The position numbers and the translations under genes were made by a program. Below, in pieces: positions 1 to 11,160 of a stretch of 64,000 nucleotides of DNA. The first letter of the stretch is position 1. Every line of letters begins with the position of its first letter. A model generated the notes under the pieces. It searched no databases and was not told where the DNA came from. It saw nothing but the letters and a program-made list of their open reading frames with translations. Location of the stretch: positions 69,840,912 to 69,904,911 of the forward strand of contig CM043963.1 in NCBI GenBank assembly GCA_014529385.2. The letters are read 5' to 3'. This DNA is from Adiantum capillus-veneris (taxonomy: Eukaryota > Streptophyta > Polypodiopsida > Polypodiales > Pteridaceae).

Positions 1-110
1 TTGTTACATTGATTTCAGACGGCTTTCATCTCTTCACACAATGCTAACTTACCTAATCTATATAATCAACATTGGTAGCATTGATAAACCAAGATACACC
101 AGAAGGGGGA

Positions 111-112
<2 letters not shown>

Positions 113-172
<60 letters not shown>
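113..172. repeat. (CT)30 microsatellite
   Basis: Uninterrupted CT dinucleotides for 60 bp. No gene is associated with the tract. Confidence 0.97.
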
Positions 173-174
<2 letters not shown>

Positions 175-3100
175 CACAATAGAAGTAGAGCACTCCTAAG
201 TTTTTTGAACAAGGGTTAGCACCTTATGAAAAACAGTGTCTATGAGAAGCTTTCAAGCTTGGTATCAAAGAATGATTTGTAGAATCTTACATATATTTAT
301 GTTTGTTAGAATCTTTAAGAGGGTGTGTAATGCATTACTTTTAGAAATGCAATAGAATATACATGTAGGAATAGAGTATTGATAGCAATGTTTCTTTGGC
401 CGCAACAACGCGCGGGTCACATACTAGTCTTCCATTGTAACGCTCCCAGCATGCAGCCCTGCTCAACCCTCTAAGGCCAGACTTTCCCCCTTCTTGTGCT
501 CGCTTCCTCAGCAATCCCAAAAACCCCTCATCAGTGACCAACCTTCATTGACTACCTCTCGAGACTCAAGCCCAGCTGTCGGTTGCCGTTATTGCTTCTG
601 GCACCTCATCCACAATAATAATCCCATGATCTTCCTCCTTCTTGCCTGCACACAAGGGCCCCCTTCAGCTCACGGCTCTCCACCTCCTTCCAGTCACCTT
701 TATCATGACTGGAAATTTCATTTCATGTGCAATCCTAATGGCTTCCTCTATAGTCTCTATCTATAATAACTTTGCAAGGCTCATTAGCAAGGCACATTCC
801 TCCGCCACCACCAGTCGTCTCTGTCTCTCGGTTAACTATCGGGGTGGTTGCCCCCCTATAAGTGAGGCTGACCGGCTGCACCGGTCACGCGGTTTTTTTT
901 TTTTTTTTTTTTTTGGGGGGGGGGGGGGGGGGGTGGGGGGTTGTTTATTATAGTATGTACAGCTGCCTTTCGCGTTGACCACCATTTTGGTCAAACAGTA
1001 TTAGTCCACTCACAAGCGATGACTGAATCCGGTTAGTGATGCTTGCCATCGTGGCAAGCAGCCCGACATCTGACCAACGACGGACGATATGGGTTGGAGA
1101 TGCGTGAACTTCAAGAGGAGCACCACCTCAAGGATTTAGGTATCAAGGTTACAGAAGCAGGAAATAAAAGGCAAGCTATGGCAGACAACAAGGACCTTCG
1201 TCCTTTGATTATGCTGTGGTCATCATTGGAGCTGGAGTAGGTGAATGGGTTGCATGGAAAAAGAGAGACGTCGTATATCGTCCCTGCTCCTGCGGCACTT
1301 TTTCCAACCTTCCCTTCCTCTGCTTCACATTATTCCTTGATATGTCGGCCCCCAATTCAGATTAGCATGTGTTCTCCCCATTGCATGCTGCCATGACCCT
1401 ACAATTTCATGCAAGCACTCAAATCAACTACAATTCTATCGCTATATTGTGGTGTGTAGGTGTCATACTCGAGGTTCTTAGAATGAGCCTATCAGTTGTA
1501 ACCAACCTTTAGCACTAGAATGGTAACAGGACACTTTTATGTCCTTGGACACTTTTGTGTCCTGTTAAGTGACCATTTTTCTTGAATTATTTGAAGAGTA
1601 TGAAAATGAATTTCTAGGTGCTATATATCCACAAAGTTGCCTTATGAGTTGAAAAAACTTAGCATTTTTTTTGGAGTATCGATCTCACCATTAATCTTAC
1701 TCTTGCACAACATTTTTGAACCTAAACTGTGTGAAAAAACGGGTCCTGTTTTTTGTTTTTTTTCAATTTTTGGCAACTATACCACTCTAAACTTCATGTT
1801 GATAGCCGTTTTTCGGCTCTCCATAATTTCCATACTAGATTACTCCACCCTACCAAATTCACCCAAACGTTATGGCTATCCCTACCATTTCACTGTACAT
1901 AGGCGTGTGTGAGTTAGGGGGCTTTTCCCATATCTTCTTAAAAACCCTCAGCTAGCTAGTCACTGGGCTAGTTGAGCCAAAAAAATAAAAAAAATAAAAA
2001 AATAAAAGTATATTATGGCCTCTTTGTGTGTAAATATTTCATTGTATATATGGCCTAAATATAGGGATTTTTTATAATTATTTTGGTATTTTATTTAAAT
2101 ATTCTACTTAGGTGTGTGCTTTATTAAACCTATGTACACCTTCTTTCATTCTCTTACACCATAATTATATTTTTTTCCAATATTGTACATACTCTAACCT
2201 CATATTTTTCCTTTATACAAATCACTCCCACATTTTCACCCTCACCCTCGTGAAAACAAAAAATTGATTTCTACTCATTGGTTACTTTTATTATATTATT
2301 TACTTGCATACCTTTTCCTCTTTCACCCAAAATAATTCAAGGAGGGACCATATCATATGATTCCAATATCTTTCCATATCCATAACTCCTCCATATTTTT
2401 ATTATTATTTTTACTCATTATTCTAACACCATGTGCTCATTGAGCTAAAGTCCATGAATAGTCCATACACTAGTCCCACCATGTATATATTTCTTTATTC
2501 ACCAATAATCCTCCTCCATGCATGGGTCAAGGGCAACTTGGATGCTTTGTATTATAATATGACAAAGGAGGGGCTCACTCTTGGATGCATTGTACAAATT
2601 CAACAAAGGAGGGGGCCACTAAAAGACTTTTGCAGGCATAAAAAACAGGCTTTTTGGTGAGAATTTTGGCACCTATCTCCACTCCGAATTTGGAGCGGTA
2701 GTCAAAAGAGAAAATGTAGCCCACGCTTTGAATAATTACCTCAAATTTTTTCATGATTTTTGGAGCTACCAGCGGTGAGGTATGATTGTTTGAGTGGACC
2801 CCAGTCTGCCCACTTTTCTCACAAGTAGCTTTTAGCCTTCTCTCACCCTTCCACACACCTACTCACTCTTACACATCCCTCCCTCTCCTTCCCTCACTCA
2901 AACCTCTTCACCATTACCCTTCTCTCTCATCCCTATAGTTCTTTTATGAACCTCTACATACATACACCCTCTCCATGTCTCTCTCTATTGCTTCTATGTA
3001 ACAATTTCATTTACCTCTCCTAAAAATATCTAAAATTCAGCATCTTAACCATGATAACTTCTGCAAATTGAGGATTTTTCATCAACAAATCCTCTTTTCA

Positions 3101-3389
3101 TCGTGGTGGTCAACCATGGCGGCGGCGTAAAGAAGCGAAGAAGAAGAAGAAGACCAGCGGTCATTTTTTCCACAATCTACACAAGGGTGAGTTCAAGCTT
3201 CTTCAAAGCTTCACCATCTCAATGATTCTCTTTTAATTCACCCCTCTTCCTTCATCAAATCAACTCACTCTACCCATTGTAAATGTAACATTAACTTTCT
3301 AGTGATTACTAACGACTAACATACTAACACAAAATAGCATTGACCTAACCATAAAAGACACCTCACCTCAAGACATGTGTATAGTAACA
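173..3389. other. AT-rich non-coding DNA, no gene recognised
   Basis: Only short chance reading frames occur here, and none shows a recognisable domain. Visible features are the T/G homopolymer block at 893-940, an A-rich low-complexity patch near 1,977-2,005 and pyrimidine-rich stretches near 2,850-3,000. One short frame at 1,043-1,240 looks vaguely protein-like but has no supporting motif. Confidence 0.6.
893..940. repeat. Abutting homopolymers T22 and G19
   Basis: Twenty-two T (893-914) run directly into nineteen G (915-933), then T and six more G. The G tract could form quadruplex DNA. Such blocks are also typical places for sequencing or assembly error, so the exact lengths are uncertain. 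Confidence 0.85.
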
Positions 3390-3433
3390 CTCTCTCTCTC
3401 TCTCTCTCGCTCTCTCTCTCTCTCTTTCTCTCT
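3390..3433. repeat. Imperfect (CT)n microsatellite
   Basis: CT repeat of about 44 bp with two interruptions. The Arg/Glu-repeat reading frame on the opposite strand is an artefact of the repeat. Confidence 0.93.
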
Positions 3434-4973
3434 CCTTACTTACTTTCACCTTATCTACCATCAATAATGCTCTCTTTTGAGCCCACACCCATGACTCAAG
3501 CAGACAAAGAAGGCCCGCAATGTTTTGATATTCAAAAAAATCATAATCCTGATTTGTTAGCTTGTAAATTAGGATTTCCAATAATCTTTATGAGGGGTCT
3601 CCAACCTATAAATAGACCCCTCTCCTTCTTGTAAAACAACCTCCAACATCTCACATAGCACCCCAACACTCTATGCGTGAGGAGAGACTTAGGTGTAGCA
3701 ACCACTTGTGAGCTTCACTCTTGGTGTGAGAGAAGCCTTCAAGCTACACATTGCAAGTGAGAGAGTGTGAGTTTCACAAATCTCAAAACCACTATTGTAC
3801 ATGCTCCTTCATCATCAATAAATTGAGGTTTGGTGCATCAAAGGCGTGATTCGACGTTCAAATCTTCGTCCTTCCATTTGTGCAATACGGTTTGGTGAAT
3901 TCAAGGTGACTTCTGTATTTTGATTTTTTATCGGTTGATCTTGATTTTAGAAAGTGTTTTAGTGTGTTTTTCATTACCATTTTTGTGTCCATTGTAAGAG
4001 GGTATTGTGGTGAGAGGTCTCCCACACCCTAAGACAGTGTGTGTGTGTTTTGGCAATGTTTAGCAATCACTAAGCATTGAGTGAGTTTTGTACAAGTTCT
4101 ATGATAGCATCATAACGAACCATCTCCATTTGCAAGTCACAAATAAGGTATTTGATCCTTTCCTCTCTCTCTTCCCTTTTCTCTAGCTCTCTCTGGTCCA
4201 TTTCATGTGTGTCTTGGTGTGAGGTTGCTTGTGTGTGTTGTGTGGTGCATCTTCTTGGTTGTGCCAAAATCTCTCTTGCGTCCTAGTTCGCATACCATAA
4301 CTAGGTGGTGCCCCTATCTTGTTTGGGTTTGTTGGCTGTGGGTTTGTTGTTGTGTTGTGCTTGTGGTTGCCCCAGCCCCAATTGAGCAGCACGAGAGCCT
4401 TGAGGGGTGTTTAGAGGTTGCCTCTCTTGTTGCCCGCCCCGGACCGCCTCAATGTTTGTGAGGTTTAGATGGCTAGAGGTTAGGCCTTCATAGTTCTCAA
4501 CATGTTTTGATGCTTGTAGGGAGAGCTAAGTGTTAAAATTGAAAGTTATGACCAATTTACAAGAATTGCATAATCCTGTTTTTTGGCCAAAATTAGCACT
4601 TTTATTATTTTTTTGGTGGCTTTCTTGATATCCAAATTCAATTTTGATTGTGTAAGTGTAATGTATAACATAAAGCTAATCTTCCTTGAGTTTTGGGGGA
4701 CCTAATATGCTATATAGCATAGTATATGATGATGGTTGAGTTTTTTGATTGCTGAAGAATACGATACATTTTAAAGTAGCAAGTATAACTTTCTCAATAT
4801 TGCTAGTTTCTTAGGCCAATTGTGTGTATTTTGTAGGTAGTGACCATATCTAATCATAGACTACAAAGTTGGCTAGATATTAAGTAGTTTCTATGGGTTT
4901 CTAGAGGTCATAATGCTAAACCCAGTTTTTTCATGTTTGTTGTATTTAGCACTTGTGAAGTGACTGGACACAG
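3434..4973 (+). other. Non-coding; promoter and poly(A)-like signals, possible LTR remnant
   Basis: No coding domain is seen. A TATAAAT box at about 3,608 lies in the loop of a perfect hairpin (3,592-3,622). It is followed about 210 bp later by AATAAA (3,817-3,822). This spacing resembles the U3/R part of an LTR, but no paired LTR, primer site or polypurine tract was found, so the assignment is tentative. Confidence 0.3.
3592..3622 (+). promoter_or_regulatory. TATA box inside a perfect 9-bp hairpin
   Basis: GAGGGGTCT (3,592-3,600) and its exact reverse complement AGACCCCTC (3,614-3,622) flank a 13-nt loop containing TATAAAT. A real core promoter is plausible but unproven. Confidence 0.4.
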
Positions 4974-5011
4974 ACACACGCGCGCGTGCGCGCGCGCACA
5001 CACACACACAC
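4974..5011. repeat. 38-bp alternating purine-pyrimidine tract (Z-DNA prone)
   Basis: Unbroken purine/pyrimidine alternation: (AC)n, then CG-rich (CGCGCGTGCGCGCGCG), then (CA)n. Alternating CG flanked by CA is the classic Z-DNA-forming composition. It marks the left edge of the first of two diverged repeat copies. Confidence 0.9.
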
Positions 5012-5720
5012 TATACACCTAAGCTTACCCTTTCTACAAAGTAAACAGGAAGGCGTGCAAAAAAACCCCCAATTCTTGCCTGAATCCTATTGGATGGACA
5101 AAGAGGTGGACCAATAAGGATTGAGCTAGTGTAAATTCAATTTCTTATTGTAGAAATGCTTGATAAAAGAACCAATGAGAATTTATCTCCCAAAAATACT
5201 ATTGGACAGTCAAAAGGTCCAATGAGAAATAAGCAGCCCACAAATTTGCTTAACTCCTATTGACCAGAAGACTAAAAGATCCAATAACAATTTAGATAAT
5301 TAAATTAATTATCTAAGCTTTTACAAAAGAGGAAAGGGGTGGACACTTGTCACAAGGCTCTTGACTAGGCCTCTCAAATACTATTGGCTAATCTTTTCAC
5401 CGGTCAATAGGAAGCCAGCATGAGTAAATTGCAAGAGGGTTCGACCAAGATGAGAGAGGGGGATGATTTGTAAAGGCATAATTCCACACACACTCACACA
5501 ACTCATGTGTAGAGCAAGAAAGCCATCTCCTTCTCCAAGCTTTAATGGAAAACTCTTCTTCTTCTCCAAGATTTGAGAATGGAGGCCTACACCAACAACT
5601 CTTGCATATGGAATGCAAATCCAACCAAGAGCCAAGCTTCAATGCCATGCTTCTCTCCTCTATTATCTAATTACTAAGCTAAGCCAAGCTAGAAGAGTAA
5701 TTAAGTTCTTCCTCTAGATC
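5012..5720. repeat. Diverged repeat, copy 1, rich in ATTGG/CCAAT
   Basis: This segment is recognisably related to 7,058-7,725. Both begin after a (CA)n tract and carry alternating units of the form TCCTATTGG ... ACCAATGAGAATT. Both then have an AATTAATTA patch, an ACTTGTCACAAG motif, and a tail with TGCAA(A/T)ACAAATCCAA-like text and AAGCCAAGCT. No coding capacity is convincing. It could be a pair of old LTRs or a dispersed repeat. Confidence 0.55.
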
Positions 5721-6352
5721 TACTCTCATACCCCGATAGTTCTCACCATCTTTGAAGGTGTGTGAGGTCTTGGGTCTGAGACCAACGAGGAATTGATGTT
5801 ATGTGTTATCACGTGTAAGTTTGGTGCATGAAGCTTCCATCTTCATAGCACCAAAGAGTTTTTACCAAGGAACACAAAGGATTGTATTGTACAAAGTCTC
5901 TCTTAATGGGAGAAGCTATAATACAAATGCCTAGTGAAGGGGGGACCGGTCCATGTAAATCCGGTCCTCAATAGTTGTCAATTGTTCTATTTCTCTCCAT
6001 CTTTCAAGTATTTTTATGCCAAACTAATTAGGTGTTATGCTAATGTTGCTATCTCCAACCAAGCACTCTTTTATGCTCATTAGGAACTTGCTCTTAATGA
6101 AATGCTCACTATGTTAAGTTATTTTCCACTATTTACAAGCTTTATAGACCATTAAATGTTACATCTCCTACATACCAACATTCAAAAATCAAAGTTAAAA
6201 AAAAATCCACCTAGGGAGCCTTTCCCACCCTTGACCACTCGGTTAACATCCCGCTTCCTAGTCTCAAGGAAAAAAACTATATTAAACCCTACTTCACACC
6301 TCCCGAGAGACAACCTTTCCTTGCCATATTAAAGAAAAATATCTGGCTTGAC
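5721..6352. other. No gene recognised
   Basis: AT-rich unique-looking DNA. I see no long reading frame, repeat array or RNA gene. Confidence 0.5.
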
Positions 6353-6478
6353 TTACATATTAATCAAAGCATTGCTTAGCATAAGATGTTTCTTTGATAG
6401 CTCCTGTCCAACAATCTCGCCGATAATTCTCTCATCCATACCATTGACTTCGTAAAGCCGCTTGCCTTCAAGGTTCAT
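6353..6478 (-). CDS. Possible exon or coding fragment, unknown function
   Basis: A 41-codon minus-strand frame starts at an ATG (MNLEGKRLYEV...) and has protein-like composition. Its end coincides with a consensus splice donor GTAAGT (minus strand, 6,356-6,351), so it may be an exon rather than a complete ORF. Upstream on the same strand (about 6,560-6,860) short coding-looking pieces in more than one frame suggest a decayed host gene. No family is recognised, and the call rests only on composition and the donor site. Confidence 0.22.
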   Translation of the reverse strand: MNLEGKRLYEVNGMDERIIGEIVGQELSKKHLMLSNALINM

Positions 6479-7057
6479 AGGTGATTACATTTGAGAACAA
6501 GGCTTCCATCTCCATCCGAGTAAAATAGTTCAAAGCTTCTCAAACACAACTATATTAGACATACACTGCTTTCAATGCGTTTGATGTGCCCGTCAAGAAC
6601 ATTTTGTGCTTTTGCAAGAGCACCACATTTGACTTCTATATCAAAACCAAACATTGTTAAGAAACACATTGGGCTTTCCATATCAAGCAAAGCATGCTAA
6701 GATTGGTGTGCTTCTTCAATAAACTTGTTTCCCAATGACTTGGGCAATGAACATTATTTTTTGCAACTCCAAGTAGGTACATAGCATTAAATCCACCTAG
6801 TTCATCATTCTGACCATGTCTATCAAACATTGCAATGTTCGGATTGAATCAAGCCCAAACGTTGGTCCTTCATTTAAGCCTCCAATGGTTAGTGTTAAAT
6901 TCCTTTATGCCTAGGATCAATGGGAAACACTATTGATAACACTAGGTATTTTAGACCTTTTAATTCTAATTTTAAGGTTGCAAAGGACCCCAAGCGGGTC
7001 AAGTGGCACCCCCCACTTGCATTGGGCAAGCCCTAAGTGTAGGGAGATGAGACATAA

Positions 7058-7725
7058 CACACACACATACACACACTAGGGAGCTTATCTTTTCATGTAA
7101 GGCATAAAGGACACATGTCAGGCTCCTCGCTATGTTTCATAGAATCAAGCCTGAATCCTATTGGATAGCCAATATGAAGGACCAATGAGAATTAAGCTTA
7201 AAACTCATTGGATAGCCCACAAAGAGAACCAATAAGAATTGAGCCCTACATGATCTAGCTTAGATCCTATTTGATAGTCTACCAAGGGGACCAATGAGAA
7301 TTAAGAAATCCATGAGCAAGCTTAAATCCTATTCGCTAGCCTATCTTGAGATCTAATAAGAAATTAGCTTCATTTAATTAAATAATTAAGCTATCTTTCA
7401 AAGAGGGAATAAAGGAAACTTGTCACAAGACTAACCCTCTTGTCTAATATGAAGAAAGCCATTCATTGGCTAGCCCCTAGTATGGACCAATAGCCTTCAA
7501 GCTAGTGTATTCTTGGAAAATCAATGAGAATACCTCGAGAATACTCACTCTTGCACCTCACACAAGCATACTCATGAGGTGAGAGTCTCCTTCACATGTG
7601 TGGGATAAGTGGAGAAGTCTACACCAACAACACTTGACCATGCAATACAAATCCAAGCAAGTGCCAAGCTCCAAACATGCTTTTCTTCTTCTCCATCTCC
7701 ATTACTAAGCTATGCTGTGCATTAG
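7058..7725. repeat. Diverged repeat, copy 2, rich in ATTGG/CCAAT
   Basis: Second copy of the repeat at 5,012-5,720, again starting at a (CA)n tract. It has at least three ATTGG-spacer-CCAAT units between about 7,150 and 7,310, then the ACTTGTCACAAG motif near 7,410. Divergence from copy 1 is substantial. Confidence 0.55.
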
Positions 7726-8906
7726 GAAGGGAATGGGGTCTAAGGGGGCCTCCTTATTTGCCATGGGATTAAAAAGGAGATTATGGAAGGGGCAAATAGG
7801 TGGATGCCATGTGGACTAAAATGGTGGGTATGGCAGGTCCTAAAAGTAAGTGGTCAAACTTGTGCTCGTTTACAAAATACAAAGAGAAAATCTCTTATAA
7901 TTTCAAAAGAATGAACTTTTGTCTAAATAGTTGAGTTTAAAACCAATACTTTCTCTCTCTAGTGGTTGTCAGTTTCTCCCCCCCTCTCTCCTAAAAAGGA
8001 GTCCCTCCAAAAACGTGTTGATCATTCCCTCCCTCTCTCTCTACTGTACCATTTCTCACTTCTCTTGACTTTACTTTCAATCTCCCTCCCAAAATCTCTG
8101 CTTCTCTTTCCTTCCTTTCAGTTTTTCCTCCCAAAAGCTCTACAGCAGAATTTTGAACCTTCTTTCCCTCATCAAGCTTACTACATTCTCCTCAAGCTGA
8201 AGTTCTCCATGAGCCTCACTAAACACCTCCACCTAAAGTTGAAGATCTTTTGCATATTCTTTTGCTAGATCATCCCTCTTTCTTTCCTCAACAGGTTTCC
8301 TGCTCCTTCTCCATTGTGCTCTCTAGAGAGGATCTACTTTCCTCTCAAGATTTGCAATATTATCTTTCCAATTAATCCAACAAGTAGGTGGAGCAGTGTA
8401 GCAATAAGAGGCATCCTTTGTCTGATGTACCATCAATAATCTTGCTCTATACAGCTAAGAACATGGATGTGCAATCTCTAATCACAAGTGTTTGTCAGCA
8501 GGTTGTGCCACTATTCTCCATGGAATCATTGGGTACTCGACGACCTAGGACTATCATTGACTCCATTTCATGTAGCAATGTACAAGATGACATTGGATGT
8601 TTGGTGACAATGGAGTTCAAAGGATTGATGTGGGTGACAGTGCAGCCTAGCTCAAGAGGTGCACACAATGTCTCAAGGAGACACATGGCTTCTTGAGCAC
8701 ACCATTGGAAGGGAAGGATCATGGGGTTCAAGAAAACCCATGATGGCAAGCGTCTTGCAAATGTGCAACATGTGTATGTTGCTTCACAACTGAAGCTAGA
8801 GACAACAATGGCTCCATCGAGGTTTCTTGCAAACATTAATTTCACTCCTCTGTCAATTTTCTAGATTGTATATTTTGTATATGTGTTGTATATATTTCTT
8901 CGATGT
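7726..8906. other. No gene supported
   Basis: Pyrimidine-rich DNA followed by overlapping frames of about 100-116 codons on both strands at 8,388-8,845. Neither shows a domain or a clear coding bias, so no gene is called. The junction with the Ty3 gag fragment is at about 8,910. Confidence 0.45.
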
Positions 8907-10220
8907 CTATAAGGCTTTCATTGCTTGTTCATGTTTGTAGATGTATTCCCATCTGATTTCTAAGACTTGCATAAAGAGTGACACATGTGCATACGGATCT
9001 CCTGAACCACCATACTTCTTTGGCATACACTTCGCTACTTGAGATGGTCTCATACGTCTATGGTCTGCTACCAATCTCATTGCTCCTGTGTCCCGGCTAA
9101 ATCTTTCTCTAGCATCATGGACTTCATGGGTTACCCTTGTCGGTTCCCCTGCCCTGAATCTACTACTAGGAGGTAAATGTGATGGTTCCGCTTCGAACCT
9201 TGGACCTGGAGTGGTATATGTGGGGATTGGAACTGCACTACCTAGATTCGTATCCATTGACTCTCTGGAATGTAATGATCCCATTGGTCCGGGCTTCGAG
9301 TACTGAGGTTGACTGAAAGAGTCAGCAGCCTGAGTTCTTTGTCCTCCTGTCGTCATTGGGTTTTGCACTCCATTTGTAGGTTCTGGTCTTTGTGAGCTAG
9401 AACTAACATAATACTGATGTAGTGGTCCCCCAAAGTATGTATATCCTTCTAATTCTTTCTTGCCCATTGTTGAGTATTGCCTCCCATACTTGTCGTAAGC
9501 AGCAATTTTCACTTTCGATCCCTCTGTGTAGGTAAAGACATAAAGTCTTTTTTGGTCTGTCAACTCTCCGGTGTAGGGTTCTTCACATCTATAATAGAGA
9601 TCTTGCTCCCCATTATTATATTTGTATAGCCCCACATAGATGTTATCAGTGTTGATCCTTGTAGTTTCATTCTCTCTTCTTAACCACGCATCAGGGAAGT
9701 TCATTATTGGTGCTTTCTCCTTAAGTTCTTCATCTACTTTGGCTTTGGTGCCCATCAATCCCCACTTGTCCACAATGTTAGGGTTTAGGAATACCAAGTA
9801 CATGGTACCCTCGTCATCTAGATATCTATCTCCGCTATAGCTCACAGGCACTAAGTCCTTGAACTCACTAGGTCTCTCCTCTATCTTTACACAATAGCGG
9901 TCCATTCCATCTTTGTAGATCTTGGCACCTTGCTCATTGTCGTACTGGTATTTTATGAACAATAGCTTCATTGTGGCGGAAGGGTTTGATGATCCTGTTG
10001 CCATATTTTCTCTGTTGTTCAGGTTCAAGTGTTCCAAGTGTTCGGTGAAAATCTCGTAAGATCTCTCCGAAGAAGTATCAGAAACACTTCCTTCAAAGAT
10101 CGGCTCTAATGGTTGCACCCAACTTTGGTTTACACTTCCCTCGGTTGATATGACACTTGCTTGTTCCCCTTGTTTTGGTTGGTTATTCTGGAGATTCCTG
10201 CCCGATCTCAAATTCATCAA
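8907..10220 (-). CDS. Ty3 gag ORF, N-terminal half, 3'-truncated
   Basis: The 437-codon frame begins MMNLRSGRNL; the NLRSGR start is typical of plant Ty3 gag polyproteins. Residues about 80-270 hold at least four units resembling Y-x-D-x-x-G-x-x-Y (for example AAYDKYGRQY), which I do not recognise from any named domain. A Pro/Ser/Gln-rich linker follows. At the very end the canonical gag capsid region begins (MPKKYGGSGDPYAH) and is then cut off within about 40 residues at the junction near 8,910. The capsid core, protease and pol are missing. The leader directly upstream (10,221-11,160) carries the palindromes described separately. The protein would have formed the retrotransposon particle. 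Confidence 0.8.
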   Translation of the reverse strand: MMNLRSGRNLQNNQPKQGEQASVISTEGSVNQSWVQPLEPIFEGSVSDTSSERSYEIFTEHLEHLNLNNRENMATGSSNPSATMKLLFIKYQYDNEQGAKIYKDGMDRYCVKIEERPSEFKDLVPVSYSGDRYLDDEGTMYLVFLNPNIVDKWGLMGTKAKVDEELKEKAPIMNFPDAWLRRENETTRINTDNIYVGLYKYNNGEQDLYYRCEEPYTGELTDQKRLYVFTYTEGSKVKIAAYDKYGRQYSTMGKKELEGYTYFGGPLHQYYVSSSSQRPEPTNGVQNPMTTGGQRTQAADSFSQPQYSKPGPMGSLHSRESMDTNLGSAVPIPTYTTPGPRFEAEPSHLPPSSRFRAGEPTRVTHEVHDARERFSRDTGAMRLVADHRRMRPSQVAKCMPKKYGGSGDPYAHVSLFMQVLEIRWEYIYKHEQAMKAL

Positions 10221-11160
10221 TTCCCCTAAAGGACTTTAACTTCTCCGTCTCGGCAATTTGTTTTCCCAAGTTTTTGTGGTCAGAATTGATCCAAATTGAT
10301 TGATACTTGGTCGATTGTTTAATCTTGTCAGTTGGACAACTTCTGTTTCATCAAGTGAGAATTTTGTTGCAGTTATGCTAAAAAAGACATTATACGCGTA
10401 TGATGTCTTTTTTCACAGATTTAGACTATTTTGGTTATGCTCACTCTCAGTAGCCCCCTTATGCTCTTTTCACTCACAAAATTCAGTTTGAACTCTGTTT
10501 GAGCAAGTTATGGCTAATTTAGGCTTTTCTTGGCAATTTTCCGCTTTTGACTTGTTTTGGGTCAATTATGATCCAAATGGGATGAAACTTGAAATATAAC
10601 CTCTAGACAGCTATTACAATGGATCTGTGTTGGCAAAGTATCAAAATATGTCCAAAATTAGGTAAAAGACATAATACGCGTATGATGTCTTTTTCCTCAA
10701 TTTGGGTCAAGACTTGATATTTATGCTTTCTACAGTGTTTGTAACAATCTTGTCAGGTCAGATATCAAAATTAAGCAGTGGATGTGCTAAAAGACATTAT
10801 ACGCGTATGATGTCTTTTGTCCTAGATTTTGACTATTTTTGGTTTTAAGCCTTCTCCAATGTTTATAATTGAGTTTCAAGTGTTTTTGTCAGGTTTGAAT
10901 GTAAAAACAAGATCTGAATCCAAAATTTCCTATTCTTTGCATTTCTTGGACTCCGACTTGTCTTTTTGGGTTTCTTTGAGTGTTAATGCTCTTGTTTTAA
11001 GTTGAAATTAGGGTATAACCCCCTTTTTGAACACTTTGGTAAAGTCAAAATTTTTGTTTTGGTCTCTGTTTGGTCATTTAGACATCATACGCGTATGATG
11101 TCTAAAGTTGCAGATTTCCAGTTTTTTGGCACAGAATCCTTCTTAAAGCTTACTCTAGTG
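10221..11160 (-). repeat. Ty3 leader with four set-1 palindromes
   Basis: The untranslated leader of the gag ORF carries four copies of a 24-bp palindrome (half-site AGACATCATACG) at 11,080-11,103, 10,792-10,815, 10,667-10,690 and 10,385-10,408. The first is perfect and extends to 30 bp; the other three have one mismatch each. Start-to-start spacings are 288, 125 and 282 bp. These match the last three intervals of the five-copy arrays at 35.9-36.9 and 61.9-62.95 kb. The fifth, most upstream copy would lie beyond 11,160, where viral sequence begins. Confidence 0.9.

Noticed and set aside
1043-1240. 65-codon frame with protein-like composition
   Set aside because: No motif, no flanking exon signals and short; chance cannot be excluded.
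3363-3581. Minus-strand frame with an Arg-Glu repeat
   Set aside because: It is simply the translation of the CT microsatellite.
8388-8845. Overlapping frames of 102 and 116 codons on opposite strands
   Set aside because: Neither has a domain or clear coding bias; at most one could be real and nothing favours either.
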